From the NCBI RefSeq assembly GCF_017893945.1, contig NZ_CP054257.1:2418001-2482000 (forward strand): a stretch of DNA of 64,000 nucleotides, in the 5' to 3' direction. Each line of letters starts with the position of its first letter. Within the stretch, counting starts at the first letter, position 1. Below the pieces are notes generated by a model. It was not told where the DNA came from. It did not search any database and saw only the letters and a list, made by a program, of their open reading frames with translations. The position numbers and the translations under genes are program-made. Below are positions 25,152-33,583 of this stretch, one piece after another. Origin of the DNA: Treponema parvum. GTDB taxonomy: Bacteria > Spirochaetota > Spirochaetia > Treponematales > Treponemataceae.

Positions 25152-28100
25152 GCATTTCAAAAAAAACGCTTGAACACCCTGTGCTTACGCTCATAATATT
25201 TGTTTTGCTCGGCGTAATGGGCCTTTTTACGCTTAAAAACGTGGCCATAAGCCTTTTTCCTGACGTGGATTTTCCCATGATATGGATATCGACGAGCTAC
25301 AAAAACGCCGGCCCTGAATCGGTTGAAAAATCCGTCACAAAGGTTCTTGAAAGTTCCCTCGTGAGCGTAAACGGCCTTAAAAATATCACCTCCAGTTCTT
25401 CGGAAAGTTCAAGTTCCATTTCGCTTGAATTTGAATACGGAACGGATCTTGATGTGGCGACAAACGATATCCGCGACAAGATAGACAGAGTGAAGGGCAG
25501 CCTTCCCGGCGATGCGGGAACTCCCGCGATATTTAAAATCGACAGCAATTCAATGCCGATAATGCGCATTGCCGTGCGCGGAAACCGTTCAAACGACGAT
25601 CTGAAAGAAATCGCAGAGAATTCGATAGTGGACGTGCTCGAACAGACTAACGGCGTCGCGGAAGCGAGCGTTTCAGGCGGTCGAGAAAAAATAGTGCGCG
25701 TAGAGCTTTCTCAGAACCGGCTTGCAGCTTATAAGCTCAATATCAGTTCCGTCATAAGCGCGATCTCCAAACAAAACCTCGAACTGGGCGGCGGAAAGAT
25801 AAACGAAGGCACAAAGGATTTTATCGTACGCACGACGGGCGAATACTCCAGCATAGACGACATAAATAATGCCGTGATAACAACCGTAAACGGGTACGAC
25901 GTAAAACTGAGCGATTTGGGAACGGCTTTTGAAGGTTACCAAGACAGGTCTTCCGAAGTTTATATAAACGGTGAAGAAGGCGTTTATGTTTCGGTCACAA
26001 AGCAGTCGGGAACAAATTCAGTCACCGTTGCCAACGCCGTCTACGAAAAATTGGATCAGTTAAAAAAAACCCTTCCCTCGGACATTTCGCTCGATATTAT
26101 CATGGACGATACGACTTCCATCCGCGACACAATAAGCACACTTTTGACTTCTTTGCAGCAGGGGCTCGTCCTTGCCGTTTTTATTCTGTTCGTCTTCTTG
26201 TGTAATTTTAAAAGCACTATAATAATCGCAGTTTCGATTCCGCTTTCAATGATCATAACCCTGCTTGCAATGCATTTTGCGGGGCTCTCCCTTAACATGA
26301 TGACAATGACAGGTCTCATACTGGGACTCGGAATGGTAGTAGACGCTTCCATTGTTATGATCGAAAACATTTACGGGTACAGACAACGCGGTACAAAGCC
26401 CGTCATAGCCGCAGTTCTGGGCTCTCAAGAAATGATCGTGTCCGTAGTTTCAGGAAACCTTACAACTATCTGCGTATTTCTTCCGTTTTTGCTGTTTATT
26501 TCGGAACTGCAAATGATGGGACAGATGTTCAAAGGAATAATTTTTACCGTCGTCATAGCCCTGGTTTCAAGTCTCTTCGTGGCTATCTTTCTTGTTCCCG
26601 TTCTTGCAGGAAAATTTCTTCCCCTTTCAAACCGAACCGAAAGTCCTGTACGGAACTCTGTTTTAAAAAGGTTTTATTCATTTTCGGCGCTGTGTATGGA
26701 CAATCTTACCGCCGCTTATAAAAAAGCTCTTACTTCTGCTCTCAATCACAGGCCCACCGTCATTATTTGCTCTATTTGCGCATTGTTCCTTTCGATCACA
26801 GCATTACGCACGATGCACATAAACATGATGCCCCACGGCAACGACGATTCGGTTACGCTTAACATAACAATGCCCATTGGCACAAATCTCAAAGAAACAA
26901 CTCTCGTCGTACAGCAATGGGAAGAAATTGTAAAAAGGGAAGTAAAAGGCTATAAAAATCTCATCACAAGCATCGGAACGGGAGGCAGACGATCTTCCAG
27001 CGGCACAACTTATAAGGGCTCCATATCTATCCGGCTTCCCGAAACAAAAGAACAGATCGACACGGCGCCGGTTATACAGCAAAAACTCCGGCAGTTTTTT
27101 AACGACTTTCCCGATGCGCAATTCAGTTTCAGCGCTGGAATGGCGCGGCAGATGGCGGGCGACGATCTTGACATCGCCATTCGTTCCGACGACCTAAATA
27201 CCGCTTTACAGGTAGCCGATCAAATAAAAGAAGTTATGGACGGCATAGAAGACATAGGGGAAGCGAGCATAGACACGGAAAAAGGCCTTCCGCAAGTAGA
27301 AATAGTTATCGATCGCCCCAGAGCCTATTCCTTCGGCGTGGACGTTACAAGCGTCGCCAATGAAATTTATTACGCCATAGACGGTTACAAAGCGACAACT
27401 TACCGCAAAAACGGAAACGAATATGAAGTTGAGATCATGCTCCGGCCTGACGACAGAGCGAAAATAACGGATTTGGAATCAATCTATGTAAAAGGTAAGA
27501 ACGGGCTTGTAAGCGTTGCAAATTTTGCCAGTATAAAGCGCGGCTTGGGGCCCGTAAGCATAAACCGCGAAGACCAGTCAAGAATCGTCCATGTTACGGC
27601 GGACATAGTGAGCGCTGCAAACGCAAATGTCGTCGAACAGATGATCAAAGACAAGGTATCACAGACATTCGTAGTTCCAGATAACGTAACTATAAACTAT
27701 GAAGGTTCGTGGCAGGACATACAAAAGCAAGGCTCCGTTTACGGTCTTATTATCCTGCTTGCGATAATACTCGTTTTCGGCGTTATGGCCGGAACGTACG
27801 AGTCTTTTAAAGCGCCTATCATAAATCTTACGACAATACCGTTTCTCATAATAGGAGTTGTATTCATATACAAGCTCACGGGACAGGCTCTTTCAATAAT
27901 GTCGATGATCGGTGTTATAATGCTCGTAGGCATAGTGGTAAACAACGGAATCATCCTTGTCGATTACACGAACCTGCTGATAGATAGAGGATTAAAAATG
28001 AAGGACGCATGCATCCAAGCGGGATCGAGCCGACTTCGCCCGATACTTATGACAACGCTTACCACAATTTTAGGTATGCTTCCCATGTGCTTTGCAACGG

Positions 28101-28288
28101 AAGGTATGGCTGCGGTAGTTCAGCCCATAGGGCTTGCCGTCGTAGGAGGCCTCGCGTCGAGTACCTTTGTCACCCTGTTTTTTATACCCGTCTTATATTC
28201 ATTGATAATGAACAGCGGCAAAATAAAACACGGTAAGATTCAAGTGCTTTTGAGCGGAGAGACCGACAGTAAAAAAGGAGAAAGATAA
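25148..28288 (+). CDS. RND family efflux transporter (AcrB/HAE-1 type)
   Basis: 1046 residues, full length, with 12 transmembrane helices in the 1+5+1+5 order. Family segments include FPDVDFPMIWISTSYKNAGP at the N-terminus, QQGLVLAVFILFVFLCNFK before TM2, and TGLILGLGMVVDASIVMIEN, where Asp in TM4 is the proton-relay residue. In the second half are YGLIILLAIILVFGVMAG and GVIMLVGIVVNNGIILVDY. It exports hydrophobic compounds by proton antiport together with the adaptor and TolC protein encoded upstream. Substrate unknown. A small PII-like protein follows 5 nt later. Confidence 0.95.
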   Translation: MSISKKTLEHPVLTLIIFVLLGVMGLFTLKNVAISLFPDVDFPMIWISTSYKNAGPESVEKSVTKVLESSLVSVNGLKNITSSSSESSSSISLEFEYGTDLDVATNDIRDKIDRVKGSLPGDAGTPAIFKIDSNSMPIMRIAVRGNRSNDDLKEIAENSIVDVLEQTNGVAEASVSGGREKIVRVELSQNRLAAYKLNISSVISAISKQNLELGGGKINEGTKDFIVRTTGEYSSIDDINNAVITTVNGYDVKLSDLGTAFEGYQDRSSEVYINGEEGVYVSVTKQSGTNSVTVANAVYEKLDQLKKTLPSDISLDIIMDDTTSIRDTISTLLTSLQQGLVLAVFILFVFLCNFKSTIIIAVSIPLSMIITLLAMHFAGLSLNMMTMTGLILGLGMVVDASIVMIENIYGYRQRGTKPVIAAVLGSQEMIVSVVSGNLTTICVFLPFLLFISELQMMGQMFKGIIFTVVIALVSSLFVAIFLVPVLAGKFLPLSNRTESPVRNSVLKRFYSFSALCMDNLTAAYKKALTSALNHRPTVIICSICALFLSITALRTMHINMMPHGNDDSVTLNITMPIGTNLKETTLVVQQWEEIVKREVKGYKNLITSIGTGGRRSSSGTTYKGSISIRLPETKEQIDTAPVIQQKLRQFFNDFPDAQFSFSAGMARQMAGDDLDIAIRSDDLNTALQVADQIKEVMDGIEDIGEASIDTEKGLPQVEIVIDRPRAYSFGVDVTSVANEIYYAIDGYKATTYRKNGNEYEVEIMLRPDDRAKITDLESIYVKGKNGLVSVANFASIKRGLGPVSINREDQSRIVHVTADIVSAANANVVEQMIKDKVSQTFVVPDNVTINYEGSWQDIQKQGSVYGLIILLAIILVFGVMAGTYESFKAPIINLTTIPFLIIGVVFIYKLTGQALSIMSMIGVIMLVGIVVNNGIILVDYTNLLIDRGLKMKDACIQAGSSRLRPILMTTLTTILGMLPMCFATEGMAAVVQPIGLAVVGGLASSTFVTLFFIPVLYSLIMNSGKIKHGKIQVLLSGETDSKKGER

Positions 28289-28293
28289 AAAGT

Positions 28294-28578
28294 ATGCACC
28301 GTGCCGAAATCATAGCAAATCAATCAGTGCAGGACGATATTCTTGAAGCCCTTGAAGAAAACGTTCCTGAAATTCTTTATACCGTAGTTCCGTCGGTTCA
28401 AGGACGCGGCGGAGAAAACCGCAAACTCGGAACGACGACTTGGCCTGAAACAAATTTTCTTGTAATCTCATATATTGAAGACGATAAGGTTCCTGCGGTA
28501 AAGGCCGTAATAAAGGCCGTAAAAGAAAAATTCAAGAACGAAGGAATAAAATTGTTTTTTACAAAGGCGGAATCATAA
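28294..28578 (+). CDS. PII-like protein associated with an RND pump (PG0541-like)
   Basis: 94 residues, MHRAEIIANQSVQDDILEAL, with VVPSVQGRGGENRKLGTTTW and NFLVISYIEDDKVPAVKAVI. The length and the alternating beta-alpha-beta pattern resemble PII signalling trimers. The glycine-rich GRGGENRKLG sits where the PII T-loop/B-loop is. Genes of this kind are found directly after RND pump genes in Bacteroidetes and spirochaetes (PG0541 transporter-associated family). It probably senses a small ligand and modulates the pump at the membrane. That role is inferred; no ligand is known to me. Confidence 0.7.
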   Translation: MHRAEIIANQSVQDDILEALEENVPEILYTVVPSVQGRGGENRKLGTTTWPETNFLVISYIEDDKVPAVKAVIKAVKEKFKNEGIKLFFTKAES

Positions 28579-28584
28579 AATAAT

Positions 28585-30162
28585 ATGCAACTTAAGCGCG
28601 CAAGCGGAATTTTACTGCACCCCACCTCCCTTCCCGGAAGTCCCGGAATAGGAACAATAGGAAAAAACGCCTTTGATTTTATCGATTGGCTCTCCGAAGC
28701 AAACCAAACCTTGTGGCAAATTCTTCCGTCAGGGCCTACGGGCTACGGCGATTCTCCGTACGCATCGTTTTCAACCTTTGCGGGAAACCCTCTTTTGATC
28801 GATCTTGACATCTTAGTAAAAGAAGGCGTTTTGGATAAAGATCAGGCGTCGCCGCCGGAATATATACGCACAAACGGAAACGTAGACTTCGGCTCGGTCG
28901 TATATTGGAAAAAACCGCTTTTAAAGACGGCCGCAGTTCAATTTTTAACCCGCGCCGATCTGAAAACAAAAAGAAACTATGAACTGTTTAAAGCTGAAAA
29001 CACTTTTTGGCTTGACACTTACGCGGTCTTTATGAGCATAAAAGAAATTTATGACGCAAAGGCGCAAAAGGAAGGCGTCGCAAATTCCATGTGGAACGCA
29101 TACTGGCCAGAGGAATTGAAAAAGTGCAATGCAGATGCAGTCGAAAAATGGCAAAAAGATTACGAAACCGACTGCGAAATTCAAAAAGCGATACAATATT
29201 TTTATTTTTCACAATGGAATGCGCTTAAAAAATATGCCAACGGCAAAGGAATTTCAATAATCGGAGACATACCTATCTTTGTAGCGTCGGACTCGGCCGA
29301 CGTTTGGGCTAACCAAAAGTTATTCCGCCTGACGGCTGAAAGCCTTCCGGAATTTGTCGCAGGCGTTCCCCCTGATTATTTTAGCGCAGACGGCCAGCTT
29401 TGGGGCAACCCGCTTTACAACTGGGACGAAATGAAAAAAGACGGCTATTCATGGTGGATAAACAGGATAAGGACGGTGTTAAAACAAACCGATTACGTGC
29501 GTATAGACCACTTCCGAGGTTTTGACGAATATTGGAGCGTCCCTTACGGACAAAAAACGGCCGTACACGGTAAATGGGAAAAAGGCCCTTCATATGATTT
29601 TTTTAACGCCATAAAAAGCGAGCTCGGCGACATTCAAATAATAGCCGAAGATTTGGGAATTATTACCGACAGCGTACGAAAACTCAGAGATCATTTTTGT
29701 TTACCGGGAATGAAGATCCTTGAATTTGCCTTCGATAAAAATGAAGCGGCTAAAGGCGCCATGACCAACGCTTTTTTGCCTCACACATACGATAAAAACA
29801 GCGTCGTATATACGGGAACTCACGACAACGACACAGTGCAGGGCTGGCTTGAAAAATTGCCGCTTGAGGACAAACGCTTGATAGCGGCGTATCTGGGCTT
29901 TTCGGAAGGCGAAGCCCAAAAAAAATGTTCGGACGGAGCCCTGTGCCGCGAACTCGTGCGTACAGCTCTTGCCTCCGTTGCAAATTGGGCTATAATTCCC
30001 CTGCAGGACATTTACGGGCTGGGTTCCGAAGCCAGGATGAACATGCCTTCTACGGCCGGAGGAACAAACTGGCAGTGGCGCATGAGCGAAGATCTTTTGG
30101 ACAAGGATAAAGCTCTTTGGTTAAAAAAATGCAGCATGCTTTATGCAAGAAACGTATTGTGA
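28585..30162 (+). CDS. malQ: 4-alpha-glucanotransferase (amylomaltase, GH77)
   Basis: 525 residues, full length. It transfers maltodextrin segments between glucans in the cytoplasm. N-terminal LKRASGILLHPTSLPGSPGIG and YGDSPYASFSTFAGNPLLIDL are typical of GH77. The nucleophile Asp is in RIDHFRGFDEYW, the acid/base Glu in IIAEDLGIIT, and the third Asp in TGTHDNDTVQGWL. The C-terminal GGTNWQWRM is also conserved. It begins 6 nt after the PII-like gene with no strong Shine-Dalgarno, so it may be read through from the efflux operon. It converges on hisB. Confidence 0.95.
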   Translation: MQLKRASGILLHPTSLPGSPGIGTIGKNAFDFIDWLSEANQTLWQILPSGPTGYGDSPYASFSTFAGNPLLIDLDILVKEGVLDKDQASPPEYIRTNGNVDFGSVVYWKKPLLKTAAVQFLTRADLKTKRNYELFKAENTFWLDTYAVFMSIKEIYDAKAQKEGVANSMWNAYWPEELKKCNADAVEKWQKDYETDCEIQKAIQYFYFSQWNALKKYANGKGISIIGDIPIFVASDSADVWANQKLFRLTAESLPEFVAGVPPDYFSADGQLWGNPLYNWDEMKKDGYSWWINRIRTVLKQTDYVRIDHFRGFDEYWSVPYGQKTAVHGKWEKGPSYDFFNAIKSELGDIQIIAEDLGIITDSVRKLRDHFCLPGMKILEFAFDKNEAAKGAMTNAFLPHTYDKNSVVYTGTHDNDTVQGWLEKLPLEDKRLIAAYLGFSEGEAQKKCSDGALCRELVRTALASVANWAIIPLQDIYGLGSEARMNMPSTAGGTNWQWRMSEDLLDKDKALWLKKCSMLYARNVL

Positions 30163-30165
30163 GCT

Positions 30166-30756
30166 TTACAAAACGCCCTTGGTAGAAAGCACTCCGTTTA
30201 TCCTTTCATCGTATTGAACCGCCATTTCAAGCGCTTTAGCAAAAGCTTTAAAACTTGCTTCCGCGATATGATGATTGTTATTTCCCGAAATGCAGCGCAA
30301 ATGCAAATTCATCATTGCCGAATACGAAACGGCGTAAAAAAATTCGCGGATCAGTTCCGTGTCCATGTCGCCGATTTTAGGAACGGTATACTCCTCTTCA
30401 AAAACCAAAAAAGGCCTGCCGCAAAGGTCTACGGCGCATAGGACTAAGGCTTCGTCCATCGGAAGAATAAAATGACCGTACCGGTGAATTCCGCTCTTAT
30501 CGCCTAGAGCTTTTTTTACGGCTTCACCGAGCACGATTCCGCAGTCTTCTATTGTATGATGGGAATCCACACGAAGATCGCCCTTGCAGAGCAAATCGAC
30601 GTCAAAAAAACCGTGCCGCGCAAAACCGTCCACCATGTGGTCAAAAAAACCTATTCCCGTATCGCTTTTGCATTTACCGCTTCCGTCAATATTTAAAGTA
30701 AGTGAAATATCCGTTTCTTTAGTCAGCCTGTGAATTTGAGCCGTACGTTTTTCCAT
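30166..30756 (-). CDS. hisB: Imidazoleglycerol-phosphate dehydratase
   Basis: 196 residues from ATG 30756, with GGAAG 5 nt ahead. The in-frame TTG 4 codons earlier has no better support. It dehydrates imidazole glycerol phosphate in histidine synthesis. Metal-binding histidine motifs are present twice: GIGFFDHMVDGFARHG, DSHHTIED, and later NLHLRCISGNNNHHIAEASFKAFAKA. It is the monofunctional form, without a phosphatase domain. A TATAAT (30777-30782, minus) is 20 nt upstream. No other his genes are in the window, so the pathway genes are scattered. Confidence 0.96.
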   Translation of the reverse strand: MEKRTAQIHRLTKETDISLTLNIDGSGKCKSDTGIGFFDHMVDGFARHGFFDVDLLCKGDLRVDSHHTIEDCGIVLGEAVKKALGDKSGIHRYGHFILPMDEALVLCAVDLCGRPFLVFEEEYTVPKIGDMDTELIREFFYAVSYSAMMNLHLRCISGNNNHHIAEASFKAFAKALEMAVQYDERINGVLSTKGVL

Positions 30757-30944
30757 ATTAACTTCCAAAGATATCTATTATAAAAGCCTAAAAGACCTTA
30801 CCCGCAATTTTATTAATTTGCCGTATTACGATCTCAACAATAAAAATATAAATTATAAAAAATCTACTGTCAACGCGCGCTCACATTAGACGCGCAGAAC
30901 CGGTGTAAACGGGACAATGATAACGCTGCGGTAAAAGTTTCAGT

Positions 30945-32399
30945 TTATTCAATATCGTACACTTCGCCGTATTTTACGATTGTAACATCTTTATAACCCG
31001 CCTCGGAAAGATGCTCTATGAAACTTTTTTGAGCGTCCGCTTCGCCGTGCACAATAAAAATCTGCTTTAAACGGCTTTTGTCGATCGAATTGAGCCAATT
31101 TATCATTTCCGAATAATCCGCATGAGCGCTGAATGCGTTTATCTGCTCGACTTTCGCCCTTACCTGGTGCCAGTCGTTGAGAATTTTAACTTCTTTTTCT
31201 CCGTCACGAATCCTTCGCCCCAAAGTATTCTCGGCCATGTAGCCTACGATCAAAACGGTATTGTCGGGATTGCTTATATTGTTTGCCAAATGATGGAGAA
31301 TGCGCCCCGCTTCACACATGCCGTCCGCGCTTATTATTATCATGGGGCCGCTCTTGTCGTTAAGCGACTTGGATTCTTCTACGCTCGTTATATACGATAT
31401 GACTCCGAAGCCGAACGGGTTTTTGTGGTGCTTTAAAAACGCTTCTTGCGTTTCATTGTCATAACATTCAGGATGGAGCCCGAATATTCCCGTCGCGCTC
31501 ACGGCCATAGGAGAATCCACATAGATCGGAATTTGAGGAATTTTCTTTTGATCCACCAATAGGTGAAGATAGTAAACCAGTTCCTGGGCGCGTTCTATCG
31601 CAAACGAAGGAATTATTATCTTGCCTTTACGGACGACGGCTCCGTTTACAATTTTTTCAAGTTCCTGCATCGCAAAATTTTTGTCTTCGTGCAAACGGTT
31701 TCCGTATGTGCTTTCAAGGAAAATATAATCCGGAGCGGGAACGTCTTTTTCGGGATTTCTGATTATAGCTTTGTCGGGGCGGCCTAAATCCCCCGTATAT
31801 AAAATGCGTATTTCGTTGCTGCCGCTCTTGGACAAAGCCGCGGGAGCGTTAAGCCCCCCGTGCCTGCCCTTTATCGTAACATAGGCATAGGCGGAACCTA
31901 AAATATGCCCGGCGTCAAAAAATTCAAGCTGAACGTCCGGCGAGATATACATTTTGCGCCTATAAGAAAGAGTTATGATCTGATCCGCGGCTTTCGTACA
32001 GTCGGCCTCATTAAACAAAGGGCTCCAATTGAATTTTTCACCTTTTTTTGCCGCCCTCTTTGCCAAATATTCCGCGTCGCGGGCCTGAATGCGAGCGCTG
32101 TCCATCATGATAAGATTTGCAAGATCGCGCGTTGCCGGGGTTGCGTAAATATTGCCTTCAAAACCGTGTTTTACAAGAATCGGCAAGAGCCCGCAATGGT
32201 CGTAATGCGCATGCGTCAGGATCACGGCCTCAAGTTTATCCGTAGGAAAAGAAAAACTCCTGTTTTTTTCATCCGAAATGGCTCTTTTGCCCTGAAAGGC
32301 GCCGCAATCGATCATGTACGAGCGTCCGTTCATTTCAATAATATGTTTTGAGCCCGTAACCTCTTGGGCGGCGCCCAGCGAATACAAAGATATTCCCAT
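30945..32399 (-). CDS. Metallo-beta-lactamase/beta-CASP RNase-like hydrolase
   Basis: 484 residues with GGAGGG before ATG 32399. N-terminal MBL fold with zinc motif LTHAHYDHCG and later FDAGHILGSAY and LYTGDLGRPD. The beta-CASP insertion follows (FLESTYGNRLH, PSFAIERAQELVYYL). The C-terminal RNA-specificity motif is VEQINAFSAHADYSEM and FIVHGE. This layout is that of the CPSF73/YsmA-like nucleases that act on RNA; prokaryotic members are presumed RNA exo/endonucleases. An Ala-, Gly- and Ser-rich loop (GGLNAPAALSKSGSNE) near residue 180 is an extra insertion. The RNA target is unknown. Confidence 0.88.
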   Translation of the reverse strand: MGISLYSLGAAQEVTGSKHIIEMNGRSYMIDCGAFQGKRAISDEKNRSFSFPTDKLEAVILTHAHYDHCGLLPILVKHGFEGNIYATPATRDLANLIMMDSARIQARDAEYLAKRAAKKGEKFNWSPLFNEADCTKAADQIITLSYRRKMYISPDVQLEFFDAGHILGSAYAYVTIKGRHGGLNAPAALSKSGSNEIRILYTGDLGRPDKAIIRNPEKDVPAPDYIFLESTYGNRLHEDKNFAMQELEKIVNGAVVRKGKIIIPSFAIERAQELVYYLHLLVDQKKIPQIPIYVDSPMAVSATGIFGLHPECYDNETQEAFLKHHKNPFGFGVISYITSVEESKSLNDKSGPMIIISADGMCEAGRILHHLANNISNPDNTVLIVGYMAENTLGRRIRDGEKEVKILNDWHQVRAKVEQINAFSAHADYSEMINWLNSIDKSRLKQIFIVHGEADAQKSFIEHLSEAGYKDVTIVKYGEVYDIE

Positions 32400-32483
32400 G
32401 TTCCCTCCTGAACTGTCAATTACAGTCTAAACTTGCAAAGGACTTACAACAAGAGCCGATTTGCAGATTTTACTCATTTCCTG

Positions 32484-32512
32484 TATAATTTTACGATGTA
32501 TACGAGGTAATT
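32484..32512 (+). promoter_or_regulatory. Promoter and four-codon upstream ORF before the DUF2804-like gene
   Basis: TATAAT (32484-32489) places a start near 32496, where ATG TAT ACG AGG TAA forms a four-codon frame. Its AGG doubles as the ribosome-binding site (GAGG) of the TTG start at 32513. Whether the mini-ORF is translated is unknown. Confidence 0.4.
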
Positions 32513-33571
32513 TTGTATTCACGACAGATCACGCAAGCGCCGAAAAAACTTATCCGCAACGGGAAACCTCTTTTTGGAACCTATTCGGGACTTACCGAAA
32601 AGCTTGACATAAAAGGAGTAAAATTTCCTTTCGGCATAATTCCGCTGCCTACGTTCATAACAAATTTTGCAATACGGAGCCAGCTCTTTGTCGCTTTTAA
32701 TACCGAAAATTATATAGGACAGATCGCATTTTTTGACGCAAAGCTGTTCGGTTATTGCGAGGTCGTATTCTGGGATACACAGACAAACGCAAAATCCGTG
32801 TACAGCGCTTTTATAGGGCCGAGAAAACGTCTTATTCCCAAAAATCTTAAAAAAGGAATCTGCATTTGTTTTAAAAAATCGCATTATATAAAAGTAGGAT
32901 GGAACCGGGCGCACAAAAGAATTTCCATGTTTTTCAGCCTTGCCGGAAATCCTTCCCGCCCGAACGCGGGAGCGCTGCTCACCGCAAACACCGACGATTC
33001 TACGGACATTATTTCCGTAATGCCGGCTCCTACGCTCAGAAGATGTTCGGCGACATGGTTAAACACTTTTTCCGTCCATGGAAATTTCTTCGTAAACAAG
33101 GACAGCAAGGCAAAGCCCTCAAACAACTGTTCCGGCTATGCAATCATCTCCATAAACCGCTGTTATTATAAACTGCACGTAAAATACAATAACGTAACGG
33201 GGCTCGGCAATTACGATAACAGGCGCTTGTCGTTCAGATTGACAACAAGTTCCTTTGACGCCAGAAACACAAACAACTGCAATTCCAATTTTTTGTTTTT
33301 AGACAAAGAAGTTACTCCTTTGCCTCAGGTATTTATCACGCATCCTTTCGGAATGGATAAAAGATGGATCATTCAAGACACGGAAAATATGATAGATCTC
33401 ACTTTTACACCCGTTTCTGAAAATCTTCGCAAAATGAACACTGTGGTGTTCAGAACGGTTTATCACACTATATACGGTTTTTTTGAAGGAACGCTTTTAA
33501 CAAAAGACGGCGAAAAACTTTTTCTTAAGAGTTTTCCGGGTATCGTTCAGGCAACTATGCTTCGTCTATAG
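32513..33571 (+). CDS. DUF2804-like protein
   Basis: 352 residues if the TTG at 32513 is the start; GAGG lies 5 nt before it and no ATG is available nearby. The sequence resembles DUF2804, a family of roughly 330-350-residue beta-rich proteins of unknown function. Seen here are RNGKPLFGTYSGLTEKLDIKG, YIGQIAFFDAKLFGYCEVVFWDTQT, FSLAGNPSRPNAGALL, LHVKYNNVTGLGNYDNRR and VVFRTVYHTIYGFFEGTLL. No signal peptide or membrane segment is visible. It sits 12 nt ahead of the large gene at 33584, so the two are probably co-transcribed. The family name is from memory and not certain. Confidence 0.55.
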   Translation: MYSRQITQAPKKLIRNGKPLFGTYSGLTEKLDIKGVKFPFGIIPLPTFITNFAIRSQLFVAFNTENYIGQIAFFDAKLFGYCEVVFWDTQTNAKSVYSAFIGPRKRLIPKNLKKGICICFKKSHYIKVGWNRAHKRISMFFSLAGNPSRPNAGALLTANTDDSTDIISVMPAPTLRRCSATWLNTFSVHGNFFVNKDSKAKPSNNCSGYAIISINRCYYKLHVKYNNVTGLGNYDNRRLSFRLTTSSFDARNTNNCNSNFLFLDKEVTPLPQVFITHPFGMDKRWIIQDTENMIDLTFTPVSENLRKMNTVVFRTVYHTIYGFFEGTLLTKDGEKLFLKSFPGIVQATMLRL

Positions 33572-33583
33572 GGAGAAATTTTT

